DNA of 45,467 nt, taken from positions 1 through 45,467 of the forward strand of contig DBPS01000004.1 of NCBI GenBank assembly GCA_002304935.1, in the 5' to 3' direction. The first letter of the stretch is position 1; each line of letters starts with the position of its first letter. The position numbers and the translations under genes were made by a program. The stretch is from Candidatus Humimicrobium oleiphilum (GTDB taxonomy: Bacteria > Actinomycetota > Humimicrobiia > Humimicrobiales > Humimicrobiaceae). Positions 31,764 to 39,731 of this stretch are shown here, piece after piece. The notes beneath the pieces were generated by a model. It saw only the letters and a list, made by a program, of their open reading frames with translations, had not been told where the DNA came from and did not search any database.

Positions 31764-32471
31764 TCAGATAATATTATTGATCATAGATTCAAAAACAGCT
31801 CTGCCATCATCAGAACCAAGTATTTTTTCACAGCAGGCTTCCGGATGAGGCATGAGTCCGAAGACATTTCTTTTTTTATTGCATATCCCCGCAATATTTT
31901 CAATTGAACCATTTGGATTTGAAGAAGCATCAGTAATACCGTCTGAATTACAGTATTTCAGGATAATCTGATTGTTTTCCTTTAAATCAATTAATCCTTT
32001 TTCATCAATATAATAATTTCCCTCGTTATGTCTTATCGGCATGCTGATTATTTTTCCTTTTTCATACCCGGAAGTAAAAGGATTTCCGGCATCGATGACT
32101 TTTAAATATGAATATCTGCAAATGAATTTAAGTGTATTATTTCTAAGCATTGCACCGGGCAGAAGATTTTCTTCGAGCAATATCTGAAAACCATTGCAGA
32201 TACCTGTTACAAGTCCACCTTTTGATGCAAATTCCCTTACAAAAGACATTATTGGAGAAAACCTGGCTACCGCCCCGCTTCTTAAATAATCCCCGTAAGA
32301 GAATCCTCCGGGGATTATAATTGCATTTATGTCATCATCATGGCTTTCCTTATGCCAGATATATTTACACCTGACTTTAAGAATATTGTTAAGTACATGA
32401 AAACAATCTGTCTCACAATTTGTTCCGGGGAAAACAAGGATACCGAAATATGGTTTTTTATCAAACGGCAT
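31764..32471 (-). CDS. purQ: Phosphoribosylformylglycinamidine synthase, glutaminase subunit PurQ
   Basis: The 235-residue protein is a class I glutamine amidotransferase. It begins FGILVFPGTNCETDCFHVL. The nucleophile Cys92 is in VTGICNGFQILLE, and the partners His209 and Glu211 are in LMPHPEACCE. It supplies ammonia to PurL. Its ATG shares one base with the purS stop (TAATG at 32471). Confidence 0.97.
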   Translation of the reverse strand: MPFDKKPYFGILVFPGTNCETDCFHVLNNILKVRCKYIWHKESHDDDINAIIIPGGFSYGDYLRSGAVARFSPIMSFVREFASKGGLVTGICNGFQILLEENLLPGAMLRNNTLKFICRYSYLKVIDAGNPFTSGYEKGKIISMPIRHNEGNYYIDEKGLIDLKENNQIILKYCNSDGITDASSNPNGSIENIAGICNKKRNVFGLMPHPEACCEKILGSDDGRAVFESMINNII

Positions 32472-32725
32472 TATTCTCTCACCATCTCGAATCTATAATT
32501 TTCAATATTCGGATTAGAAAGAAGCTTATCGCCCAGATAATCGATTTCTTTTTTTATATCTTCTTCAGTCTTATCCCTGTCATCAATTTCAAGCTGTATA
32601 AATTTTCCAAAACGGACTTCATTTATATTGTCATAGCCTATCTGTTTTATTGCTTTCTTTATTACGAGTCCCTGGGCATCCAGTATCTCTTTTTTAAGAG
32701 TCACATATACATTTACTTTCAGCAT
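32471..32725 (-). CDS. purS: Phosphoribosylformylglycinamidine synthase subunit PurS
   Basis: From the chosen ATG the protein has 84 residues, typical for PurS: LKVNVYVTLKKEILDAQGLV and VRFGKFIQLEID are diagnostic. It bridges PurL and PurQ and helps channel ammonia. The ATG at 32755 would add ten residues (MPVKGQVNFI) that PurS proteins do not have; the 32725 start has an AGGACAGG sequence ten bases upstream. It overlaps purQ by one base and lies 43 bases after purB. Confidence 0.94.
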   Translation of the reverse strand: MLKVNVYVTLKKEILDAQGLVIKKAIKQIGYDNINEVRFGKFIQLEIDDRDKTEEDIKKEIDYLGDKLLSNPNIENYRFEMVRE

Positions 32726-32768
32726 AATAAAATTTACCTGTCCTTTTACCGGCATTAATTTTTTAAAA

Positions 32769-34064
32769 TCATATATCCTTAAGCCTGTTTATGATTGTAT
32801 CAACATGCTTTAGATGATAAGTAACATCAAATAATTTTTTTATATCGCTTTCGCTGATAATATCTGTTATTTTTTTCTCCACCAGAAGGTTTTCAAGAAA
32901 ACTGCCTTCCTCTTCCCAGGCTTTGAGAGCTGCTCCCTGGACCAGTGCATATGCATCTTCCCTTGTCATACCTTTACCTATCAGTTCAAGCAATATTCTC
33001 TGCGAAAAGATTATTCCTCCATATTTCATCAGGTTCCTCTCCATATTTTTATCAAGAACAATTAATTTATCCAATATGAAGGATGCCTTTTCAAGTATGT
33101 AGTCAAGTATTATGAAACTGTCAGGCAGGATGACTCTTTCTGCAGAAGAATGTGAAATATCTCTTTCATGCCAGAGCGACATATCTTCAAAGCCAGCGAC
33201 AGCATTGCTTCTTAAGACTCTGGCAAGACCGCAGATCCTTTCGCATAATATGGGATTCTTTTTATGCGGCATTGCTGAAGAACCTTTCTGTCCGGAAGTA
33301 AAAGGTTCTTCAACTTCCTTGACATCTGTCCTTTGAAGATTTCTTATTTCAAGGGCTATTTTTTCTATGGTTCCTCCGGTAATTGCCAATGCACTTACTA
33401 CTTCCGCATGCCTGTCTCTCTGGAGTATCTGTGTTGAAGCAGGAGAATTCTTCAGACCCAGTTTTTCGCAGACTTTTTTTTCTACATCCGGAGATGTATT
33501 GGCATATGTCCCGACTGCTCCGCTTATTTTTCCGTATCTTATATTTTCTTTTGCAGCCTTAAGCCTTAAATAATTTCTCTGCATCTCAAATGCCCAGACT
33601 GCAAACTTTAAACCAAAAGTTATAGGTTCTGCATGGATACCGTGAGTTCTGCCCACCATTATTGTATATTTATATTTCTCAGCTTTTTCTTTCAGAATAT
33701 TAATAAAAACAGATACTTTTTTTTCGATGATGTCAAAGGCATCGGTTATCTGCAACGACAAAGCCGTATCTCCGACATCAGAAGATGTAAGGCCGTAATG
33801 AAGATATTTTGAGGATTCTCCTATATAAGAGCCCGTATTCGTAAGGAAAGCAATTACGTCATGATTTGTTTTTTCTTCTATTTCCAGGATTTCCGGCAGA
33901 CTGAAACGGGCTTTATCATTTATTTCCATTGCTGCTTTCTGAGGTATTATGCCAAGCTCGCCCTGGGTAAGGGCTACTGCTTTTTCAATCTGAAGCCATT
34001 TTGCATATTTATTTTCTTCAGACCAGATTTCACCCATTTCTTTTAAGGTATACCTGGAAATCAT
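32769..34064 (-). CDS. purB: Adenylosuccinate lyase
   Basis: The 431-residue protein has fumarase/aspartase-superfamily landmarks: TSSDVGDTALSLQ, GRTHGIHAEPITFGLK with catalytic His141, and the flexible signature loop SSAMPHKKNP (262-271), which carries the catalytic serine. It releases fumarate from SAICAR and from adenylosuccinate, so it acts twice, in IMP and AMP synthesis. Length is typical of the Bacillus-type enzyme. First recognised pur gene of the operon; a small unknown gene lies 35 bases upstream. Confidence 0.97.
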   Translation of the reverse strand: MISRYTLKEMGEIWSEENKYAKWLQIEKAVALTQGELGIIPQKAAMEINDKARFSLPEILEIEEKTNHDVIAFLTNTGSYIGESSKYLHYGLTSSDVGDTALSLQITDAFDIIEKKVSVFINILKEKAEKYKYTIMVGRTHGIHAEPITFGLKFAVWAFEMQRNYLRLKAAKENIRYGKISGAVGTYANTSPDVEKKVCEKLGLKNSPASTQILQRDRHAEVVSALAITGGTIEKIALEIRNLQRTDVKEVEEPFTSGQKGSSAMPHKKNPILCERICGLARVLRSNAVAGFEDMSLWHERDISHSSAERVILPDSFIILDYILEKASFILDKLIVLDKNMERNLMKYGGIIFSQRILLELIGKGMTREDAYALVQGAALKAWEEEGSFLENLLVEKKITDIISESDIKKLFDVTYHLKHVDTIINRLKDI

Positions 34065-34099
34065 ATTTTCTCCTTGACTGATTAAAAGTATTACAAATT

Positions 34100-34417
34100 T
34101 TACAAATTATTTTCCAAAAACCTTTTTTTGAATTCCTGATAAGAACCTTCCTCCTTCAAATCAAGAAGAAACTCATCCCCATGGTCAAAAAAAACCTGGT
34201 CATATGCTTTTATGCAGACATCAGCAACTTCCACTATCCATTTATTGCTTATTTCCCAGCTTTTTAGTTCACCAAGCCAGAAGATATCTTTTTTTGGAAT
34301 TTTAGCAGTTATCAGTTCTGATAAAACAGGATCTTTTTTTGAAACCTGCAATAAAAACTTATTCGTATCAGATAAAAAAGACAGATTGGCAATTTTTAAA
34401 TCAAAATCAGACTTCAA
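34100..34417 (-). CDS. Hypothetical protein at the head of the pur operon
   Basis: The 105-residue soluble protein is not recognised. It starts at TTG with a GAGGAT ribosome binding site five bases upstream, good evidence that it is translated. The sequence is balanced in acidic and basic residues. The centre, WLGELKSWEISNKWIVEVAD, has several tryptophans and loosely recalls small Trp-rich domains with a WEIP-like motif found in uncharacterised proteins, but this is a weak resemblance. Only one cysteine is present and no membrane segment. It lies 35 bases before purB in the same direction and 121 bases after the LCP gene. It is probably co-transcribed with purB; a role in purine metabolism is not established. 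Confidence 0.65.
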   Translation of the reverse strand: MKSDFDLKIANLSFLSDTNKFLLQVSKKDPVLSELITAKIPKKDIFWLGELKSWEISNKWIVEVADVCIKAYDQVFFDHGDEFLLDLKEEGSYQEFKKRFLENNL

Positions 34418-34538
34418 TTTATCCTCATTTTATAAATTAGTTAAAATAAAAAATTTTTCTTCTTAAGCTGAAGTACATTTCCAGCCTTTTCACATATATT
34501 AATAATAATCTAAACCACTCGAATATTTCAAATACGAT

Positions 34539-35417
34539 TTAGCCCAAATTTTCATTTAAAAATATTTTAGCTTCATCGGGATCAACGATTACGTAACTTA
34601 TCTTGTCTATTGTCACCGATTCTCCCGGCAAAGTAAGTAATATAAAATCATCTCTGTTTGTCATCATCTTTAATGCGACTTTTATATAATCAAATGTTTT
34701 AAAATTGGATTTGGTATCCTCGTTGAGTATTTTAAGTATATCAGGTATCTGGGGGATTATTGAAAAATTTGCTTTTTGCCTGAATAATTCCGCAAGAAGA
34801 TATTTCTGCCTGTCCATCCTGTCGAAATCCCCTTTGGCGGTAGACCTGCATCTTGAAAATGCAAGTGCCTGTTCACCTGTGAAATTATAAGTACCTGGAT
34901 CAAAATCAGAACCGGACTTGTCATCATGAAGAGGTTCGGTCACAGTAATAGTTACTCCTCCCAGCGCATCTACAAGGTTTATAAATGCAGAAAAATTAGC
35001 CAGCATAACTTTATCTATTTTTATGTCTGTCAGTTTATAGATTTCACTGACTGCCATATTGACGCCCCCGTAAACATATGCGGCATTTATCTTATTGGTT
35101 CCATGACCTTCAAGCTCTACTTTGGTGTCACGTGGTATGGAAATAAGAGCGTTTTTACCATTGTTTCCGATATGAAGTATTATCATCGTATCAGTTCTGC
35201 CTTCGAATTTATTTTCGTCTTCTCTTTCATCTATTCCAAGAAACAGGTAATCGGTCCCGTTATCCTTATATGATGCAAGTTCATCACTGTATTTGATATT
35301 GGTAGAATCATCGCTTGCGATTTTCCTGTCATTGCTTCCTATAAAATAAAATATGATGACTGCAGCAATGATTATAATTATTATAAAAAAAATAAAGCAG
35401 CCTCTTGCTTTTCTCAT
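34539..35417 (-). CDS. LytR-CpsA-Psr (LCP) family cell-wall glycopolymer transferase
   Basis: The 292-residue protein has a basic start, one N-terminal membrane helix (about 8-27) and an extracytoplasmic LCP domain. Landmarks are YLFLGIDEREDENKFEGRTDTMII, NALISIPRDTKVEL, KINAAYVYGG and the C-terminal FTGEQALAFSRCRSTAKGDFDRM, whose conserved Arg/Asp residues bind pyrophosphate lipids. LCP enzymes attach teichoic acid-type or other glycopolymers to peptidoglycan. That supports a monoderm envelope. The ribosome binding site AAGGGAG is well placed. It follows rex by 54 bases in the same direction. Confidence 0.93.
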   Translation of the reverse strand: MRKARGCFIFFIIIIIIAAVIIFYFIGSNDRKIASDDSTNIKYSDELASYKDNGTDYLFLGIDEREDENKFEGRTDTMIILHIGNNGKNALISIPRDTKVELEGHGTNKINAAYVYGGVNMAVSEIYKLTDIKIDKVMLANFSAFINLVDALGGVTITVTEPLHDDKSGSDFDPGTYNFTGEQALAFSRCRSTAKGDFDRMDRQKYLLAELFRQKANFSIIPQIPDILKILNEDTKSNFKTFDYIKVALKMMTNRDDFILLTLPGESVTIDKISYVIVDPDEAKIFLNENLG

Positions 35418-35471
35418 TTTTACTACTCCCTTTTAAATATGTTTATTTTTTGAGTTTTCAATGAAAAATTT

Positions 35472-36110
35472 TTAAAATGCCTGTCCGGTATTGGAGAGAT
35501 AATACAAAGTATGCAAAAGCTTTTCAATAGGATCATTGGTCTGAATATTTACATGAGGAGGCGCTTCTATCGGAACTGAAGTATAATTGATGATTACTTT
35601 TATACCTGATTTTACCAGCAGATCAGTTACGTTTTGAGCTGAGTTCTGGCTTACAGCAAGAATTGCAACCCTTATATTGCTTTCATTGATAATATCCTGT
35701 AAAGAATTAATATCCATTACTTCTTTTTCAGATATTTTTTTACCTATTATCTTTTCATTGTTATCAAAAACGTATTCAATATCAAAACCGAACTTTTTTA
35801 AAATCTGATAATTCAGAATTGCTTTCCCAAGATTCCCGGCACCTACAAGAATTAGTTTGACATTTGCATCGTGCCCAAGTATCTGATTGAAATTATTAAT
35901 AAGACCATCAATATTAAACCCGACGCCACGCTTGCCTTTAATTCCCAGATTTATTAAGTCTCTCCTTACTTCTGCACTGTTTATTCTTGTGTTTTCACTT
36001 ATATCGCTTGAAGTAACTGTTCTTTTCCCAAGATCTTTCAGTTCAACCAGAAAACGCAGATATTGTGAAATCCTCTGGATGACTCCTTCAGAAAAAACGA
36101 AGTTTTTCAT
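35472..36110 (-). CDS. rex: Redox-sensing transcriptional repressor Rex
   Basis: The 212-residue protein has the Rex winged helix, with the wing KGKRGVGFNIDGL, and a Rossmann domain with GAGNLGKAI at 90-98. A C-terminal helix (DPIEKLLHTLYYLS) would swap between subunits. Rex binds NADH or NAD+ and represses fermentation and respiration genes when NADH is low. Length matches the family. It lies 54 bases before the LCP gene. No convincing Rex box was found in its own upstream region. Confidence 0.95.
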   Translation of the reverse strand: MKNFVFSEGVIQRISQYLRFLVELKDLGKRTVTSSDISENTRINSAEVRRDLINLGIKGKRGVGFNIDGLINNFNQILGHDANVKLILVGAGNLGKAILNYQILKKFGFDIEYVFDNNEKIIGKKISEKEVMDINSLQDIINESNIRVAILAVSQNSAQNVTDLLVKSGIKVIINYTSVPIEAPPHVNIQTNDPIEKLLHTLYYLSNTGQAF

Positions 36111-36220
36111 ATCTCTGCCCTGATGAAATAATAAAAATATTATTATTGTTTAACCATATAGTTTGTATCACTCTTGTAACAAAATTTCAAGTTAAAGTTA
36201 AAAAAATATTTAAGGTCTTG

Positions 36221-37156
36221 TCAGATACGCAGGTCATATATACCATCTGTAATTTTAAATCTTCTGCTGCATTTACTGCAGGTTATTCCGTTTTCAGTAA
36301 TTAAAAAGCCGGATTCATTGTTCCTGCAGGACGGACACATTATTATTCCGGAAATCCCCGAAAGGTCAGACCCTTCATAAGCATTGCCTTCTTTGGGTTT
36401 TGATGCTTTTATAAATATGCTCGGACCAAGCCTGAGAAATGAAAAAATACTCTGTGCGGTATTTTCAGCTTTGTTTAAAATTCCGGCTCTTATTCTGTTT
36501 TTTAAAAAAGCCATCCTGAAATTAGACACGCTTATTAATCTTTTTACCTGAAGGCCGCTTTTTTGTATTTCTTTTAATATTTCTTTTGGATGATAATTTC
36601 TTATTGTTTCACCAATATAAAGAGGTTCTGGCGAAAAAGGAGAGCTGGCAGTCTTTCCAAAAATAAATTTCAGGATATTCTTAAGATTTTTTTTATTTGC
36701 AAATTCAAGAATAAAGACACTGTCTTTCTTTAATATCCTTGAGGCTTCATTGATAAAACCGGATGTTGAGTTAAGGTGATGCATCAGCCTTACAGATATT
36801 GCTATGTCCAGTTTTTCATTTTTTAAAGGGATATTTTCTGCATCCGCTGCAATAAAATAAATATTTGAAGGCTTGCCGGCAGAAGGATTCTTTAAATAGA
36901 AGTCTTTTACAGACTGCATGGTGTTTTTAAGATTATTAACTGAATAATCCAGCATTATGACCTGGTTAAAATCATTGTACTCATTAAACAATCTTCCAAA
37001 ACCACAGCCGATATCTGCAATAACGCCCTTATTTTCAAAACCTGCAAATAGTTTTCTTATTGCAGTTCTTTCAGAATAATCCTCGTACTGTCTTTTATTA
37101 TCCTGCCAGAACTCTCTGTAGTCGTAGGTTTCATAATCTGACTTTCTTAATTCCAA
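36221..37156 (-). CDS. Class I SAM-dependent methyltransferase with C-terminal zinc ribbon
   Basis: The 311-residue protein has SAM motif I VIADIGCGFGRLF and a following acidic VIMLDYSVNNL. The ISVRLMHHLNSTSGFINEASRIL segment is typical of UbiE/COQ5-type methyltransferases. The C-terminal 45 residues form a Trm112/YcaR-like zinc ribbon with two CxxC pairs, MCPSC and TCSKC. The start is TTG with GGGAAGG upstream. The substrate, small molecule or macromolecule, cannot be told. It lies between ssb and rex with gaps of 74 and 110 bases. Confidence 0.88.
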   Translation of the reverse strand: MELRKSDYETYDYREFWQDNKRQYEDYSERTAIRKLFAGFENKGVIADIGCGFGRLFNEYNDFNQVIMLDYSVNNLKNTMQSVKDFYLKNPSAGKPSNIYFIAADAENIPLKNEKLDIAISVRLMHHLNSTSGFINEASRILKKDSVFILEFANKKNLKNILKFIFGKTASSPFSPEPLYIGETIRNYHPKEILKEIQKSGLQVKRLISVSNFRMAFLKNRIRAGILNKAENTAQSIFSFLRLGPSIFIKASKPKEGNAYEGSDLSGISGIIMCPSCRNNESGFLITENGITCSKCSRRFKITDGIYDLRI

Positions 37157-37230
37157 TATAACCTTCCCTTTTAATTATCAAAAAACAGAATAAGGTTATA
37201 TTAGTTATATAATCGTCAAATATCAACAAT

Positions 37231-37632
37231 TTAATCAAGCTGGACTACTGAATCTGCCGGCTCCGATAAAGTATTGTTTTCGCTGCAGGAATCTAGTGAT
37301 GAGAATTCAAGACTGGGAGCAACTACGTCTGCGACAATATTCATTATATTTATTTTTTTACCGTCTTTTGTATCAAAACTTCTATGATTAAGCCGTCCGC
37401 TTATAATGACCCTGTCTCCTTTTTTTAATTTACTGGCACAATTTTCTGCCAGCCTGTTCCAGGCAGTGACATTAAAGAAATCGACATTTTCATTTTCATT
37501 ACCATCTTTATCCCGCCATCTTTTGTTAACTGCTATGCGCAAATCAGTAATTGCCAGCCCTTCATTTGTATATTTGATTTCGGGATCTCTTGAAAGATTA
37601 CCTAATAAAACAAATTGGTTTAAACTATTCAT
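37231..37632 (-). CDS. ssb: Single-stranded DNA-binding protein (short, no acidic tip)
   Basis: The 133-residue protein is an SSB OB-fold: NQFVLLGNLSRDPEIKYTNEG, then FFNVTAWNRLAENCASKLKK and GDRVIISGRLN. It binds single-stranded DNA. The C-terminus stops with DSVVQLD after a short tail and lacks the DDDIPF-type tip that normally recruits partner proteins, so it may be a secondary SSB, for example one for DNA uptake. The ribosome binding site AAGGAG is seven bases before ATG. It is the next gene after the TadF/TadG-like pilus gene, 23 bases away, so it may be in the pilus transcript. Confidence 0.93.
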   Translation of the reverse strand: MNSLNQFVLLGNLSRDPEIKYTNEGLAITDLRIAVNKRWRDKDGNENENVDFFNVTAWNRLAENCASKLKKGDRVIISGRLNHRSFDTKDGKKINIMNIVADVVAPSLEFSSLDSCSENNTLSEPADSVVQLD

Positions 37633-37655
37633 CCAATCTCCTTTTTAATATATTT

Positions 37656-38078
37656 TTAAAAGCTAAATTTAAATTTTTTGCAATATTCAAAATCTTCACC
37701 CCATGGATAAAGTATTTTTGCAGTTGCAGTAGATGAAATGCTGTTTTTTTTCATCAGCCTGTTTACGAAGAAAAGATTAAGTGGTGCTTTTGCCGTAACG
37801 CTTACTTCATCATAGTAAATATTTATGTCTATTTCATAATTATTTATGTTCTCATATTCAGTATTCAGAATATCTGCAACATTAATACCCTCATATTCAA
37901 AGCTTAAAAGTTCCTGTGAAACTGCCAGGGATAACATTTCAGCAATATTTTCTGTTTTTTCCCTTTTAATAAAGATATTTGAAAAATCAAGAATGATTAT
38001 CAGGAAAATACATATAAAAACTATAAAAACCAGAACTATCATACTTATATTGCCATTTTCATTATCTTTAAGCTTCAT
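37656..38078 (-). CDS. TadF/TadG-like pilus-associated membrane protein
   Basis: The 140-residue protein has one N-terminal membrane helix (about 10-32, SMIVLVFIVFICIFLIIILD) and a short external domain. The sequence ENGNISMIV at the start of the helix resembles the pseudopilin/Tad-like N-terminus but lacks the glutamate of the usual G-xxxx-E motif, so processing is uncertain. Similar small proteins sit after TadE in actinobacterial tad loci. It overlaps the TadE gene by 11 bases. Its role is probably pilus assembly. Assignment rests on position and topology. Confidence 0.65.
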   Translation of the reverse strand: MKLKDNENGNISMIVLVFIVFICIFLIIILDFSNIFIKREKTENIAEMLSLAVSQELLSFEYEGINVADILNTEYENINNYEIDINIYYDEVSVTAKAPLNLFFVNRLMKKNSISSTATAKILYPWGEDFEYCKKFKFSF

Positions 38079-38550
38079 CCTGATTCCCGCATTCCATTCT
38101 CATTATGCTTTCTGCCTTGAGTATGATTTTTTGTCCTGTGAAGCTTTCAAGAATTTTACCAAAGCCGCTGTATCTTATACTTATTTTCACTTTTATATAT
38201 TCTCCTGTCCTTCTTGAGAATTCATTACCTGGAAGAAAACTGACATTGTCAAGAGCAATGTTTTTTCCTTTTAAGTTCTGATTGATAAAATCTGCAGCTT
38301 TACCATTTGAATTAGTAGTAGCTATAATTCTCGCTGCTTCTCTTGCAGATTGCTCGATATTATTCTGCAAATAAATACAATAGCCAAGCTGGAGAAAAAC
38401 AAAGAAGATGATGATTACAAAAGGCAGTACCAGAATAAATTCTATGGTTGACTGGCCATTTTTAATATCAATTCCCAAATATTTTTTTAAAAAGTATTTT
38501 TCTTTATTAATTTTCATTTCTGTATATTCTGAATAATTTTTATTAAACAC
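38068..38550 (-). CDS. TadE-family pseudopilin
   Basis: The 160-residue protein has GQSTIEFILVLPFVIIIFFV, a prepilin-type motif (G then four residues then EF) leading into a hydrophobic helix. QSAREAARIIATTN follows, characteristic of TadE. About 33 residues of charged leader precede the motif. Minor pseudopilins like this are cut by the prepilin peptidase and prime Flp pilus assembly. The start GTG is suspect: the GGAGGA before it is only one base away. The ATG 11 codons later is an alternative with a weaker site. It overlaps the next gene by 11 bases and lies 32 bases after the Flp pilin gene. Confidence 0.85.
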   Translation of the reverse strand: MFNKNYSEYTEMKINKEKYFLKKYLGIDIKNGQSTIEFILVLPFVIIIFFVFLQLGYCIYLQNNIEQSAREAARIIATTNSNGKAADFINQNLKGKNIALDNVSFLPGNEFSRRTGEYIKVKISIRYSGFGKILESFTGQKIILKAESIMRMECGNQDEA

Positions 38551-38582
38551 TCCTCCAGCCTGGCTAGAACTGCTAATTATGT

Positions 38583-38801
38583 TTAAATCATTTCCGAAAT
38601 CTTGGCAAAAGCTTTCGAAATCAGATCAACAATCATCGGCTTGCCGACAGCAACCAATATTGCTGATATTATTCCGGCAACTACTGTTACCAAAGCATAT
38701 TCCAGAGTAGACTGCCCTTTTCTGGAAATTAACTTTTTCTTTATGGCAATTAAAAACCTAATAATAAAATCACCTCCTTTCAGTATTGAATTCTTTAACA
38801 T
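38583..38801 (-). CDS. Flp-type prepilin (major pilin)
   Basis: The 72-residue protein has the class IVb prepilin motif RKGQSTLEYALVTVVAGII: G29, four residues, then Glu34-Tyr35, followed by a long hydrophobic helix. Flp pilins are short and cut after the glycine; the mature product would be 43 residues. This is the expected size for the major pilin of a Tad system. The chosen ATG at 38801 has AAAGGAGGT with only three bases spacing. A second, perfect site AAAGGAGGTGAT lies in codons 8-11 and is followed by ATT ATT after seven bases. Initiation at AUU there would give MIRFLIAI-like N-terminus, closer to the usual short leader. Confidence 0.85.
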   Translation of the reverse strand: MLKNSILKGGDFIIRFLIAIKKKLISRKGQSTLEYALVTVVAGIISAILVAVGKPMIVDLISKAFAKISEMI

Positions 38802-38818
38802 TTACCTCCTTTCAGTAT
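38772..38818. repeat. Duplicated Shine-Dalgarno of the Flp pilin gene
   Basis: A 15-base sequence, ATACTGAAAGGAGGT on the minus strand, occurs twice (38804-38818 and 38772-38786), 32 bases apart. Each contains a perfect Shine-Dalgarno. The outer copy precedes ATG; the inner lies within the frame and precedes ATT ATT. It may be a local duplication or a device for strong pilin translation. Confidence 0.85.
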
Positions 38819-38837
38819 GTTTTTATATATATTTAAT

Positions 38838-39731
38838 TTAGAAAAGATCGCCACCTATTACATACACAAGCGGCCCTCCGACAATCAATATAAATGATGG
38901 CAGAACTAAAAAAATAAGGGGGAAAAGGATTTTTGTTGAAAGAAGCCTGGTTTTTTTATCTATTATCTGTGAAATCTCAAATCTTGAAAAATCAGCTTTC
39001 TGTTTAATTATTTCACTAATGGAAGAACCATAATTCTCTGCCTGCTGAAGCATAAAAATAAATCTTTTAAAAGATTCCGGATTATTTCTTGAAAGCAATC
39101 TGCTATACGATTCTTCTTTACCAAAACCAAGCTCAAGATCCTTAAGGAATATAGCCAGTTCTCCGGATATATATCCCTTATATTCATTTGTCACTATTTT
39201 TATCGAATTATAAATACTCTGACCTGCAAGGGTTGCAACATATATAAGGTCTGCTGTAAAAGCAAGCTCATTTTCCACTTTATGGTTTAGTTTATTAACA
39301 AAAATATTTACAAAAAAATCAGGGATAAAGAATCCAAAAAAAATCCCTATAGTAAAAAAAATATAAAGATTTGAGAAGCTGGTGATTACTATTGCAGAAA
39401 ATAAGGCAAGCGCAAATGCAGTCAGTGCTTTAAAACCAAGAAAAGAATCAATATTCAGTCCCGTATAGTTTATGCTGATAAAATTAATTTTTTCAATTAA
39501 TTTATTAATATAGGATTTCGGCAATATTTTAAAGGTTATTTTTCCCAGGAATAAAAGCAGTTTTACAAACCAAACACTTTTATTATCCAGAAATTTTAAA
39601 TGAGCTGGATTTTTTTTATTTTTATCTAATAATCCATGACTTTTCTTTAATAATGTTCTTCTATATGAATAGTATAAAAAAGAAAGACAGGTTAAAAAAT
39701 ATAACAATATTAAAAAAGCCCCATTTTTCAT
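38838..39731 (-). CDS. TadC-like type II secretion F domain protein
   Basis: The 297-residue protein has four membrane segments (near 1-17, 105-130, 132-150 and 270-292) and a cytoplasmic T2SSF domain of about 110 residues between the third and fourth. Landmarks are AFTADLIYVATLAGQSIYN and LELGFGKEESYSRLL with RFIFMLQQAENYGSSISEII. It pairs with TadB to form the inner-membrane platform that the TadA ATPase drives. It overlaps the upstream tadB by four bases and is followed by the pilin gene after 36 bases. Confidence 0.85.
   Translation of the reverse strand: MKNGAFLILLYFLTCLSFLYYSYRRTLLKKSHGLLDKNKKNPAHLKFLDNKSVWFVKLLLFLGKITFKILPKSYINKLIEKINFISINYTGLNIDSFLGFKALTAFALALFSAIVITSFSNLYIFFTIGIFFGFFIPDFFVNIFVNKLNHKVENELAFTADLIYVATLAGQSIYNSIKIVTNEYKGYISGELAIFLKDLELGFGKEESYSRLLSRNNPESFKRFIFMLQQAENYGSSISEIIKQKADFSRFEISQIIDKKTRLLSTKILFPLIFLVLPSFILIVGGPLVYVIGGDLF

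Noticed and set aside
36174..36190. TTGTAACAAAATTTCAA upstream of rex as a possible Rex box
   Set aside because: It spans 17 instead of 18 bases and one half is TTTCAA, not TCACAA; the dyad is too weak to call.
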